From MGBC114844 sp910585855 (GTDB lineage Bacteria; Bacillota; Clostridia; Lachnospirales; Lachnospiraceae): 54,968 bases of DNA. The notes beneath the pieces were generated by a model. It was not told the origin of the DNA. It was given only the letters and a program-made list of their open reading frames with translations, and did no database searches. The stretch covers positions 1 through 54,968 of the forward strand of contig CBFFYP010000021.1 of the NCBI GenBank assembly GCA_965646165.1, read 5' to 3'. Made by a program: the position numbers and the translations under genes. Shown piece by piece: positions 26,920 through 35,552 of this stretch; positions within the stretch are counted from its first letter, which is position 1, and each line of letters starts with the position of its first letter.

Positions 26920-28170
26920 TTATAGATCCAGTTCAAAACTCCCTATCTGTTCCCTATCTTCTCCTTCTATCAAATAATAAAGTTTTGACCGATATTTGCA
27001 CACTTCAACAATCACTCCCTTAGCAGCAATCGGATATTTTAGGACTTCTTCTGTATCAAACCGACAAAAAAACAAATCCGTTCCAATCGCATATAAATAA
27101 CCTTCCCGTTCGATATTTGCCGCACAAACTCCCTCTACCTGCCGTTTATCATCCATAATCCATGTTCCATTTTCTTTTAAAATTCCATATCGACAGATTC
27201 CTTCACTCCAAGTATATGCAGCTTTTACATCAGAAAACTCCGTAATTTTACTGCTCGATCCCAATTCCAACAAATTCCTGTTTTTGCTTCGAATCGCAGT
27301 AATACTGTTTAATCCTGCCCCTACCCAGCAAATCTTTTTCCATCCTTCCAGATTATCCTGCACATTACTTATCACCTGTCCGTCCTCTAGAAGCAGCAAA
27401 TAAATACTGCCATACGCAGCCACCATAACAATCCTTACCTTTTCTCCCTTTAGCTTATCTTCTATTTCACACCTTATCGTTGCTTCTGTACACGCTGAAA
27501 TCTCCCCCTGCTTCGTAAATGCAAGAATTCCAAGTTTTTCTGTATAGGCAAAAAAATCAATTTGCTCTTCTTTTGGAGAAAACTGTTTCCCCTGTTCGTT
27601 TACAATCGCTCCTTCTTTTAAATATAAAACCCCAGAAGCATAAGGATAGATACGAGAACTGATTCCTTTTTGTTCTGCCCCTTTTTTACTTTCAGACATA
27701 TGTTCCAATTCCTGCTGTATCCATAATACATCCTCTCTTTTGATTTCCGCTCTAGGTCTTACCTGCAGCATAAGCAAAAGAAATAAAAAGAAAAAAGCTG
27801 CTTTTTTACAGTCCCATACAATCTGCTTTCGCTCTGTCAAATCTTGAATTATTTCCATATTTCTAGAATAAAAATCATTTCCTTTATGATCTTTACTCTT
27901 GATACTCCATGGCTTTAATACCTGCCTTAAACCATCCAAATCCCACCCATTGCAAGAATAAAAAGAAGAAATTCGCCTCTCCAATTCCTCTTCCTGATCT
28001 AGTTCTTCTAACAGTACTGCAATCTGCTCCGCCAAATCTGCTCCCTGTGCTGCCAAATCCCTCTGACAATCCAATAAAACTCCATTTTCAATATTTCCCC
28101 AAACCTCTTTTAAATCAAATTTTCCCTTAAAACTCTCCAAACTAATAATCTTTACCCCTCCGATTTTCAT
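26920..28170 (-). CDS. Protein with one internal membrane segment and a beta-rich C-terminus
   Basis: I do not recognise the family. Residues 1-120 are soluble and helical. A single membrane segment follows at about 123-137 (KAAFFFLFLLLMLQV). The remaining 280 residues are outside-facing if topology is N-in. They consist of repeated short strands of about 40 residues with YLLLLEDGQVISN, YGILKENGTWIMDD and LYAIGTDLFFCRF, suggesting an RCC1-like or other beta-propeller. GAAAGGAGA precedes the ATG. It lies 33 bp downstream of the HTH gene. It could be the sensor of the block, which is inference. Confidence 0.78.
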   Translation of the reverse strand: MKIGGVKIISLESFKGKFDLKEVWGNIENGVLLDCQRDLAAQGADLAEQIAVLLEELDQEEELERRISSFYSCNGWDLDGLRQVLKPWSIKSKDHKGNDFYSRNMEIIQDLTERKQIVWDCKKAAFFFLFLLLMLQVRPRAEIKREDVLWIQQELEHMSESKKGAEQKGISSRIYPYASGVLYLKEGAIVNEQGKQFSPKEEQIDFFAYTEKLGILAFTKQGEISACTEATIRCEIEDKLKGEKVRIVMVAAYGSIYLLLLEDGQVISNVQDNLEGWKKICWVGAGLNSITAIRSKNRNLLELGSSSKITEFSDVKAAYTWSEGICRYGILKENGTWIMDDKRQVEGVCAANIEREGYLYAIGTDLFFCRFDTEEVLKYPIAAKGVIVEVCKYRSKLYYLIEGEDREQIGSFELDL

Positions 28171-28203
28171 CTCCGTTCTCCTTTCTAACCAGAAACTCTT
28201 TTG

Positions 28204-28788
28204 TCAATCTTCAGAAAATAAAGGCTTTTCCCCTGCCTCAATCAACAATTCATCCACTTTTCCCTTTTCATAAATTCCATGTCGAATACAAAACGCAACT
28301 GTTCGATCCGTCAGATCATCTTTTGGCAGCAGCGAATACCCCGCCAAATTCACCAAATAATACATCTCCCAATAATCTAACTGTAAAATAACTGCCATTT
28401 TCAGTACATTTCGTTTATTTGTCTTAGCGTTTCTATTATCCCGCAGCCGATACCACAATGTCCGATTCATCCCTATCTCATTATAAACCTGTGCATCCGT
28501 TTTTCCGGCTCTATCCACAAAATAAATCAATTCCTTATAAAACTCTCTCCGAGTTCCCTGTGTCGTTTCCAACTCCTCTTTTAAAAGAACCTTTAGCTGA
28601 TCCAATTTCAACGTCTTTTCCGACCAATGAAGTTCTTCCTCCAATATCTTTACCAACGCCTGCCCCAATGGCTGTTCTACCCCAATCTCTTCTACAATTC
28701 CTATCAACTGTCTTTCATCCAGCCGTGATAAAACCTGTACCAATAACTCTTTATCCGTAACCTCTTTTTCTTTTTCCCTATCCCTCAT
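28204..28788 (-). CDS. Helix-turn-helix protein heading the Hsp70/AAA+ block
   Basis: The 194-residue protein starts with a charged helical region (about 1-90). Then comes an XRE-like helix-turn-helix (about 92-135: AGKTDAQVYNEIGMNRTLWY, RNAKTNKRNVLKMAVILQLD). It ends with a helical segment with MYYLVNLAGYSLLPKDDLTD and VDELLIEAGEKPLF. The C-terminal pattern recurs in small Firmicutes regulators with degenerate XRE folds. GGAGGGGTGAGAGG precedes the ATG. As first gene it may regulate the block or act as an adaptor. No clear promoter was found upstream. Confidence 0.78.
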   Translation of the reverse strand: MRDREKEKEVTDKELLVQVLSRLDERQLIGIVEEIGVEQPLGQALVKILEEELHWSEKTLKLDQLKVLLKEELETTQGTRREFYKELIYFVDRAGKTDAQVYNEIGMNRTLWYRLRDNRNAKTNKRNVLKMAVILQLDYWEMYYLVNLAGYSLLPKDDLTDRTVAFCIRHGIYEKGKVDELLIEAGEKPLFSED

Positions 28789-28879
28789 CCTCTCACCCCT
28801 CCAATTTCTCTAATCAATCTCTACATTTAGCTAACTCTATATCCTCCCTACCCAACAAACAACGCAATCTCCTCACGGG

Positions 28880-29048
28880 TCAACGTAGCTGGAAGCGGAA
28901 GGAAGGTCTATGCAGGGTCATCATTTCCCGTCGGCACTTAGGCGCTGTGTTGCTGTCTTTTAGCACCTTATGTGTCCGCTATGAAAATAGGAAATGCTAA
29001 GTGCAAGCGAACCCGGAATAGACCTTCCTTCCGCTTCCAGCGTCCCCC
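28880..29048 (-). repeat. Family B element, inverted
   Basis: Arms GCTGGAAGCGGAAGGAAGGT and ACCTTCCTTCCGCTTCCAGC are perfectly complementary over 20 bp. Core GGGTCATCATTTCCCGTCGG and GGAAATGCTAAG. The apical region is expanded (GTGTTGCTGTCTTTTAGCACC). Ends CGTCCCCC. It lies between the cheW terminator and the HTH gene. Confidence 0.9.
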
Positions 29049-29064
29049 TTCGCCAATTTTGTAG

Positions 29065-29110
29065 AAAAAAAGCCACAAAGCACTCCTATTTTATCAGCAC
29101 TCTGTGGCAC
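29065..29110 (-). terminator. Intrinsic terminator of prfB-cheW
   Basis: On the minus strand GCCACAGAGTGCTGATAAAA pairs through AGTGCTTTGTGGC, followed by TTTTTTT. The stem is about 13 bp. It starts at the cheW stop codon. Confidence 0.9.
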
Positions 29111-29118
29111 CCACCCTT

Positions 29119-29586
29119 TTATTTTGCATCTTCAATCATATCAGCAACTCGCTTCTTCTCCTCCTCTGAAAGCAGATGAAACGCATCCAATATAATAGCC
29201 AGACCTTTCTCCATATGTGCAATCTCCAGTATATAACTGGTTTCATCATTCTTAATAATCGCCGGCGGAGGAAAGGTATCTTCTGATTCAATATCAAAAA
29301 TCCCCTCCACTTCATCAACCCAAATAGCCAGCATTACATCCCCCACCACAGTAATCAGCAGACTGGTTGCATCAGTAGTCGGAATATCCTCCAAACTAAA
29401 TTTACTGCGAATATTATAAACCGGAATCACACTTCCCCTTAAATTAATAATTCCTTTAATATAAGGCACACTGTTTGGAATTCGAACCACCTGCTGTCTT
29501 TGTGCCTTCTCTATTCCCTGTACTAATTCCACATCAATTCCATATCGCTCATTTCCAAGATGAAACAAAATCACTCTTTTTTCCAT
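29119..29586 (-). CDS. cheW: Chemotaxis adaptor protein CheW
   Basis: CheW couples chemoreceptors to the CheA kinase at the inner membrane face. The 155-residue protein has the CheW fold signatures FHLGNERYGIDVELVQGIE, VPYIKGIINLRGSVIPVYNI and VDEVEGIFDI. I chose the ATG at 29586 because GGGAGG is 7 bp upstream; an ATG five codons earlier overlaps that site. It is 18 bp after prfB. It is separated from any che operon, so it could serve the receptor at 8411 or another one. Confidence 0.93.
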   Translation of the reverse strand: MEKRVILFHLGNERYGIDVELVQGIEKAQRQQVVRIPNSVPYIKGIINLRGSVIPVYNIRSKFSLEDIPTTDATSLLITVVGDVMLAIWVDEVEGIFDIESEDTFPPPAIIKNDETSYILEIAHMEKGLAIILDAFHLLSEEEKKRVADMIEDAK

Positions 29587-29604
29587 CAAATATCCTCCCA
29601 TCCA

Positions 29605-30715
29605 TCATTCCTTTCGATTCAGCCATCTTAAATAAGCTCCAATAAACGGATCTAAATCTCCGTTTAACACTTTCTCTACATTTCCCGACTCCTGATTTGT
29701 CCGATGATCCTTTACCATCGTATATGGCTGCATCACATAGGAACGAATCTGATTGCCCCATCCGATCTCTTTTATATCTCCACGGATATCCGACAATTTT
29801 TCTGCGTTCTCCTGCTGCTTTAACAGATAAAGTTTTGCTTTCAGCATCTGCATCGCTTTGTCTTTATTCTGAAATTGGGAACGCTCGTTTTGACATTGTA
29901 CCACAATATTAGTCGGGATATGTGTAATACGGATTGCAGAGGAAGTTTTATTGATATGCTGACCACCTGCACCACTTGAACGGTAAGTATCGATCCGCAA
30001 ATCCTCTTCATTGATCTCAATATCTAAGTCCTCTTCAATATCTGGCATCACATCACAAGATGCAAAGGAAGTCTGCCGCTTTCCTGCTGCATTAAAAGGG
30101 GAAATCCGTACCAAACGATGAATTCCCTTTTCTGATTTCAGATAACCAAATGCATTTTCTCCATTAATTTGTATCGTTACTGATTTTATTCCGGCTTCTT
30201 CTCCATCCAGATAATCCAATACTTCTGTCGTAAATCCCTTTGACTCTGCCCATCTTAAATACATCCGATAGAGCATAGCTGTCCAGTCACAAGCCTCTGT
30301 ACCACCTGCACCTGAGTGAAGCGTTAAAATCGCATTATCTCTATCATATTCTCCGCAAAGCAAAGTTGTCATCCGAAGTCTTTCAAACTTCTCCGTAAAG
30401 CAATCCCACTCTTCTTCAATCTCTGATATCAATGTAGCATCATTTTCCTCATACCCCATTTCAATCAGAGTTTCTATATCTTCCATACTTTGTTTTAACG
30501 CAGTATATTCTTCTTTTGCATCCTTCAATCCTTTTAATTCTTTTACAAATGCCTGTGCCTGCTCTGCACGATCCCAAAAATCGGCTTCTTCCATATAACG
30601 CTCTAATTCAGCAATTCTCTTTTCCTTATTCTCTAAGTCAAAGTAAATCCCTTACTTCCGATAATGGTGTTTTATATGCTGCAAGTTTCACTTTAAACTG
30701 ATCTAATTCAACCAC
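29605..30715 (-). CDS. prfB: Peptide chain release factor 2 with programmed +1 frameshift
   Basis: RF2 releases peptides at UGA and UAA. The first 25 codons (MVELDQFKVKLAAYKTPLSE, then VRDLL) end at an in-frame UGA at 30640-30638. The site reads AAGGGATTTACTTTGAC: an internal Shine-Dalgarno-like AGGG and the slippery CTT TGA C. After +1 slippage translation continues DLENKEKRIAELERY into the main frame, giving about 369 residues. The main part has the SPF codon-recognition motif in VRISPFNAAG and the catalytic GGQ in SGAGGQHINKTSS. The GTG at 30715 is preferred (AAGGTG upstream); an ATG at 30754 is the alternative. Confidence 0.95.
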
Positions 30716-30762
30716 TTCTTCACCTTCTTTTCTTTTTTCTGTCTGATTTTCCATTTTTACAA

Positions 30763-30812
30763 TAAGAGTTGATTTAGGAAGGGGCTGTCAGATATGACAC
30801 CCCCTTTTTTCC
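30763..30812 (+). terminator. Hairpin upstream of prfB, terminator-like on the plus strand
   Basis: GGGGCTGTCA and TGACACCCC form a stem with a four-base loop and one bulge, followed on the plus strand by CTTTTTT. No plus-strand gene precedes it. On the minus strand the same stem lies in the prfB leader without a U tract, so it may be an RNA stability or regulatory hairpin. Confidence 0.5.
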
Positions 30813-30888
30813 TTTAAAATACTTCTCTATTTCTTATTCTAACATAAAATTTCTTAAAATAAAACTATTTTTTCCAAAAACTTCATCA

Positions 30889-31622
30889 GGGGGACGCTAA
30901 ATTCTGGAACGGTGGGCAGCCTGCTGTTCCGGCTTCCAAAAAGCAAGAAGTTCTAAGACTTCTGCATTTTTGTTCATCCAACCGGACAGACCGGGGCGCA
31001 ATTCGCCTGCACAGCAGCCAAAAAGCTATAACGTACCAAAAGATGCCGCCTTCCACAAGATACATCCTTCCCTATAATGCAGGCTAAACACGCCCCTTTT
31101 TTTGCACACCCTGCATGAAAGCAGGATGTGCAAAAAATCTTAGATCTCGACAGAAGTCTAAGAACTTCTAACTTTTTTCCAAAGTCACTGCAGGCTGCCC
31201 ACCGTTCCAGAATTTAGCTGTTTTTTGACCCGAAACAAAAAAATAAAGCAAGAGGATGTTATTTTTTATCTCTACGCCAGCCAGTTTACAGCGAGAGGCG
31301 GTTTGCTTGTTTCCTCTGCTTGTGACTTCGGAGAATGGTTAGAAAGTCTTAGGCTTCTGCAGAAATACCTAGAATTTTTTGCACATCCTGCTTCCATGCA
31401 GGGTGTGCAAAAAAAGGGGCGTGTTTAGCCCGTATGTTAAGAAATGCTGCACCTTTTGACTGGTAGAATCCTTCCTTACACCAGTCACGTTTGGTCTGGT
31501 GATACGGGCGAATTGCGCCCCGGTTCGTCCGGCTGGATGCACGTAAATACAGAAGCCTTAGACTTTCTTACCATTTGGAGCGGAGCAAGCAGAGGAAACA
31601 AGCAAACCGCCTCTTGCGTCCG
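30889..31622 (+). repeat. Family A composite, complete, with compensated arms in both units
   Basis: A1 is 30889-31220 with arms AAATTCTGGAACGGTGGGC and GCCCACCGTTCCAGAATTT, where most copies have GATTCGAAAACGGTGGGC. The linker is 31221-31291 and is shorter than elsewhere. A2 is 31292-31622 with arms TTTGCTTGTTTCCTCTGCTT and AAGCAGAGGAAACAAGCAAA, where most copies have TTTGCTCCTGTCCTTTGC. In A2 the core stem GCCCGTAT/ATACGGGC is extended. It ends about 34 bp from the secA stop. Confidence 0.92.
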
Positions 31623-31655
31623 CACGCCCCGCCCGCACGCCCAACTCTTCTATTA

Positions 31656-34232
31656 TTAGTCCGCTTCTCCAAAAGGCAACTTTCCATGACACTGCTTATA
31701 TTTCAGCCCGCTTCCACAAGGGCAGAGATCATTCGGATAAGTTTTCTTTACCTCCCGCTTAACAGGTGCTTTTACTGAAGTATCGTCTTTATTTGTACCA
31801 GTTACTTTAGCAACCTGCTCTCTCTCTACTTTCTGCTCTAACCGCACATGCATCAAAAGCCGTACCGTATCTTCCTGAATAGCATCTGTCATACTTTCAA
31901 ACATATCATATCCGCTCATCTTATACTCTACTAACGGATCTCTCTGTCCATATGCCTGTAGCCCGATTCCCTGACGAAGCTGATCCATATCATCAATATG
32001 ATCCATCCATCGGCGGTCAATCACTTTCAATAAAATTACCCGCTCTAACTCTCGAATCTGCTCAGTAGGAAACTCTGCTTCTTTTGCTTCATACAACTGA
32101 ATTGCCTCTTCTTTTAACCGCTGCTTTAACTCCTGTTTTTTCATTCCTTTTACTGCATCTTTCGTTACAATCTGCACCGGAATAATCGGTACTAAAGCAG
32201 TATCTAATTCTTCTAAATCCCATTCCTCTGCAGGCTGATCGTCTGAAATACATCCATCTATTGTATTTTCTACAATCTCTGTGATCATCTTGCAGATTAC
32301 ATCCCGCATACTCTCTCCGTTCAATACTTTACGGCGTTCTTCATATACAGCCTCTCTCTGCTCATTCATGACCTGATCATATTCTAATACATTTTTTCGT
32401 ATCCCAAAATTATTTCCTTCTATCTTCTGCTGTGCTTTTTCAATCGCACTGGTCAGCATCTTATGCTCAATCTGCTCATTTTCCGGCACACCTAATGTAT
32501 TAAATACACTCATCAGCCGTTCCGAACCGAACAAACGCATAATATCGTCCTCCAAAGAAATATAAAAACGGGATTCTCCCGGATCACCCTGACGCCCGGA
32601 ACGCCCTCGAAGCTGATTGTCGATTCGTCTGGATTCATGACGTTCTGTACCAATAATCATCAATCCGCCCGCTGCCTTTGCCTGCTCGTCCAACTTAATA
32701 TCCGTACCACGTCCTGCCATATTGGTTGCAATAGTAACTGCTCCATGCTGCCCTGCCAATGCAACAATTTCTGCTTCCTTTTCATGCCATTTTGCATTTA
32801 ATACCTGATGCTTAATTCCCTTTTTCTGAAGCATACGGCTTAATTCTTCGGAAGCTTCAATGGTAATCGTACCGACCAAAACCGGCTGTCCGTTTGCATG
32901 TGCTTCTTCTACTGCTGCTACAATCGCCCGAAGTTTTTCTTTTCTTGTCTTATATACGGCATCCTGGTGATCGATTCGCTGAATTGGTCTATTGGTCGGA
33001 ATTACAATTACATCCATTCCATAGATATCACGAAACTCCTTTTCTTCTGTCAATGCCGTACCAGTCATTCCACACTTTTTATCAAAACGGTTAAAGAAAT
33101 TTTGAAAGGTAATTGTTGCCAATGTCTTACTCTCTCTCTTTACCTTTACATGCTCTTTTGCCTCAATCGCCTGATGTAGTCCATCTGAATAGCGTCTTCC
33201 CGGCATAATACGACCTGTAAATTCATCTACAATTAAAACTTCATCATCCTTTACCACATAATCCTTATCTCTTGCCATTAAATTATGTGCTCTTAAAGCC
33301 AAAATAATATTGTGCTGAATCTCTAAATTTTCTGGATCGGCAAGGTTTTCAATATGAAAAAAGCGTTCTACTTTTTCTACACCTTCTGCTGTCAAAACCA
33401 CGTTTTTATCCTTTTCATTTACGATAAAATCGCCGGATTCCTCCATCTCTTCACCCATAATTGCCGCCATCTTTGTCAGTTCCGTACCTTCTCCTCTCTG
33501 AAGCTGACGTGCCAATACATCACATGCCTCATAGAGTTTTGTAGACTTTCCGCTCTGCCCGGAGATAATCAGCGGCGTTCTTGCTTCATCAATCAAAACC
33601 GAGTCTACCTCGTCCACAATCGCAAAATGCAGACTTCTCAGCACCAACTGTTCCTTATAAATCACCATATTATCTCTTAAATAATCAAATCCCAATTCAT
33701 TATTTGTCACATACGTAATATCACAGTTATAAGCCGCTCTTCGCTCGTCATTATTCATTCCGTTTAATACTACGCCGACTGTCAGCCCTAAAAAGCGATG
33801 CACCTGTCCCATCCACTCTGCATCACGCTTTGCAAGATAATCATTTACCGTTACTACATGAACACCTTTTCCCTCCAATGCATTCAAATAAGCCGGCAAA
33901 AGACAAGTCTGCGTCTTTCCTTCCCCGGTTTTCATCTCTGCGATACGCCCCTGATGAAGCACAATACCACCGATTAACTGCACACGATAATGTTCCTGAT
34001 TTAAAACCCTTCTGGTTGCCTCACGCACTACAGCATAGGCTTCCGGCATAATCGAATCAAGAGATTCCCCCTCTGCAACACGTTTTTGAAATTCTGCTGT
34101 TTTCCCCTTTAACTCTTCATCAGAACGTGCCATCATCTCTTCACGCAATGCTTCAATCTTTTTCACAATCGGATCAATCAGTTTTATTTCTCTTTCACTG
34201 TGTGTCCCAAATAGCTTTTCTACTATGTTCAT
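31656..34232 (-). CDS. secA: Preprotein translocase ATPase SecA
   Basis: SecA drives export of unfolded preproteins through SecYEG. The 858-residue length is usual. It has Walker A GEGKTQTCLLPAYLNAL, the DEAD-like box VDEVDSVLIDEARTPLI, GMTGTALTEEKEF, GRGTDIKL and the C-terminal zinc motif CPCGSGLKYKQCHG. I place the start at MNIVEKLFGTHSERE (34232), which has AGGAGC upstream; an in-frame start 58 codons earlier would include the promoter. Its own promoter lies at 34359-34387. Confidence 0.97.
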   Translation of the reverse strand: MNIVEKLFGTHSEREIKLIDPIVKKIEALREEMMARSDEELKGKTAEFQKRVAEGESLDSIMPEAYAVVREATRRVLNQEHYRVQLIGGIVLHQGRIAEMKTGEGKTQTCLLPAYLNALEGKGVHVVTVNDYLAKRDAEWMGQVHRFLGLTVGVVLNGMNNDERRAAYNCDITYVTNNELGFDYLRDNMVIYKEQLVLRSLHFAIVDEVDSVLIDEARTPLIISGQSGKSTKLYEACDVLARQLQRGEGTELTKMAAIMGEEMEESGDFIVNEKDKNVVLTAEGVEKVERFFHIENLADPENLEIQHNIILALRAHNLMARDKDYVVKDDEVLIVDEFTGRIMPGRRYSDGLHQAIEAKEHVKVKRESKTLATITFQNFFNRFDKKCGMTGTALTEEKEFRDIYGMDVIVIPTNRPIQRIDHQDAVYKTRKEKLRAIVAAVEEAHANGQPVLVGTITIEASEELSRMLQKKGIKHQVLNAKWHEKEAEIVALAGQHGAVTIATNMAGRGTDIKLDEQAKAAGGLMIIGTERHESRRIDNQLRGRSGRQGDPGESRFYISLEDDIMRLFGSERLMSVFNTLGVPENEQIEHKMLTSAIEKAQQKIEGNNFGIRKNVLEYDQVMNEQREAVYEERRKVLNGESMRDVICKMITEIVENTIDGCISDDQPAEEWDLEELDTALVPIIPVQIVTKDAVKGMKKQELKQRLKEEAIQLYEAKEAEFPTEQIRELERVILLKVIDRRWMDHIDDMDQLRQGIGLQAYGQRDPLVEYKMSGYDMFESMTDAIQEDTVRLLMHVRLEQKVEREQVAKVTGTNKDDTSVKAPVKREVKKTYPNDLCPCGSGLKYKQCHGKLPFGEAD

Positions 34233-34358
34233 ATTTACGCTCCTACAATATTTCATACAATCTGCAAACCTGTTTGTATATCGCCTGTTTTCACCTTTTT
34301 TTATTGCAAACAGGATCGTCTGTATCTGCAAGGATACAGTAATAGATACACCTTGATT

Positions 34359-34387
34359 ATTGTAACACTTTGAATCAGGAAATGCAA
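34359..34387 (-). promoter_or_regulatory. SigmaA-type promoter of secA
   Basis: TTGCAT (34387-34382) and TACAAT (34364-34359) on the minus strand, 17 bp apart, about 127 bp before the secA start codon. A truncated family B copy lies directly upstream of the -35 box. Confidence 0.78.
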
Positions 34388-34398
34388 GAAAAAATGCA

Positions 34399-34456
34399 TG
34401 AAGCATTTCCTCACAGCGGACACATATGGCACGAAGCTAGTTTTACCAGCCTCAAA
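34399..34456 (+). repeat. Family B fragment
   Basis: AAGCATTTCCTCACAGCGGA followed by CACATATGGCA matches the middle of family B; then AGCTAGTTTTACCAGCCTC matches the flank of the copy at 26322-26471. The arms and the GGACGC end are missing. Confidence 0.7.
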
Positions 34457-34599
34457 ATAAAAAATTGCCATATCAGAAAACTTCTTCTTTTCTCCGATAC
34501 AACAACTCCCATTTCCCAATTATTTTAAAGAAAATAAACATTCAAAACTGCTGCTACAATCCAGCTAGTAATGTTATCCAAAACAACTAAGTTTTCTGT

Positions 34600-34762
34600 C
34601 TGGAGCGCATAGCTGGAATCCAAAGGGAGGTCTGTGAAGGGTCATCATTTCCCGTCGGCACTTAGGCACTGTACTTAAGTGCCTTAGTGTCCGCTACGAG
34701 GAAATGCTAAGCGAGAGCGGGCTCGGAGCAGATCTCCCTTTGGATTCCAGCGTCCCCCCAGC
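34600..34762 (-). repeat. Family B element, inverted, complete
   Basis: Arms GCTGGAATCCAAAGGGAGGT and GATCTCCCTTTGGATTCCAG pair almost perfectly. The apical stem is GGCACT/AGTGCC instead of GACGCT/AGCGTC, again compensated. It ends CAGCGTCCCCCC, 19 bp from the hpf stop, and lies between hpf and secA. Confidence 0.92.
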
Positions 34763-34780
34763 CAAAAAAACCTCCCCCTC

Positions 34781-35311
34781 TTAATCAAGTTCCGGTTCAA
34801 TCAAACCATACGTATTTCCTTTTCTTTTATAAACCACATTGACTTCATTCGTTTCGGAATTATTAAATACATAAAAATTATGCCCCAACAATTCCATCTG
34901 AATACAAGCTTCCTCCGAATCCATAGGCTTAATCCCAAATTTCTTGGTTCGAACAATTTTAATTGTATCGTCTTCGTCAAACTCCTTGTCCAAATACTCC
35001 GGTGTAAATGCCTCTGCATTTTGTTTCTTATCAATAATTTTATTCTTATATTTCTTTAACTGACGCTCAATAATCTCTTCTACCAAATCAATCGATACAT
35101 ACATATCACTGCTTACCTGCTCGGCACGAATAATATTTCCTTTTACAGGTATTGTTACTTCAATCTTCTGTCTATCCTTTTCCACACTTAATGTTACATG
35201 AATTTCTGTAGCTGCATTAAAAAATCTCTCTAACTTACCAAGTTTTTCCTGAACGGCTGACTTTAATCCCTCTGTGACCTCAAGATTTCTTCCAACGATG
35301 ATAAAACGCAT
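34781..35311 (-). CDS. hpf: Long-form ribosome hibernation promoting factor
   Basis: Long HPF binds the 30S subunit and dimerises 70S ribosomes into inactive 100S particles. The 176-residue protein has the N-terminal RaiA-like domain (RFIIVGRNLEVTEGLKSAVQ, about 2-100) and the C-terminal dimerisation domain (VRTKKFGIKPMDSEEACIQM, about 115-176, ending GLIEPELD). The ATG at 35311 is chosen because AAAGGAG is 8 bp upstream and the RaiA fold begins there; a TTG 33 codons upstream would overlap the promoter. Confidence 0.96.
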   Translation of the reverse strand: MRFIIVGRNLEVTEGLKSAVQEKLGKLERFFNAATEIHVTLSVEKDRQKIEVTIPVKGNIIRAEQVSSDMYVSIDLVEEIIERQLKKYKNKIIDKKQNAEAFTPEYLDKEFDEDDTIKIVRTKKFGIKPMDSEEACIQMELLGHNFYVFNNSETNEVNVVYKRKGNTYGLIEPELD

Positions 35312-35381
35312 AAATCCAACTCCTTTTCTATCGGTTTTAAAAGAGCAGCCATACTCCCTGCTGTCTTTTTGATATGAGGAG

Positions 35382-35410
35382 ATTGTATCATATTTATCAA
35401 ATTTTTTCAA
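35382..35410 (-). promoter_or_regulatory. SigmaA-type promoter of hpf
   Basis: TTGAAA (35410-35405) and TACAAT (35387-35382) on the minus strand with a 17 bp spacer, 71 bp before the start codon. Confidence 0.8.
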
Positions 35411-35552
35411 GTATTGATCCTAATTGTCTGTACATTTTTTACAAAATTTTCATTTATTCAAAACCTATACATCTAAAATTTGTCAAGCAATTTTTTCCAA
35501 AATTCTTATTTTTTCTGAATTTCACAAAACACATGTTCCGGCTTTACAAAAA

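Noticed and set aside
31656..34406. Longer N-terminus for SecA starting at 34406
   Set aside because: The extra 58 residues cover the predicted promoter and leader and do not resemble SecA; the ATG at 34232 has a proper ribosome site.
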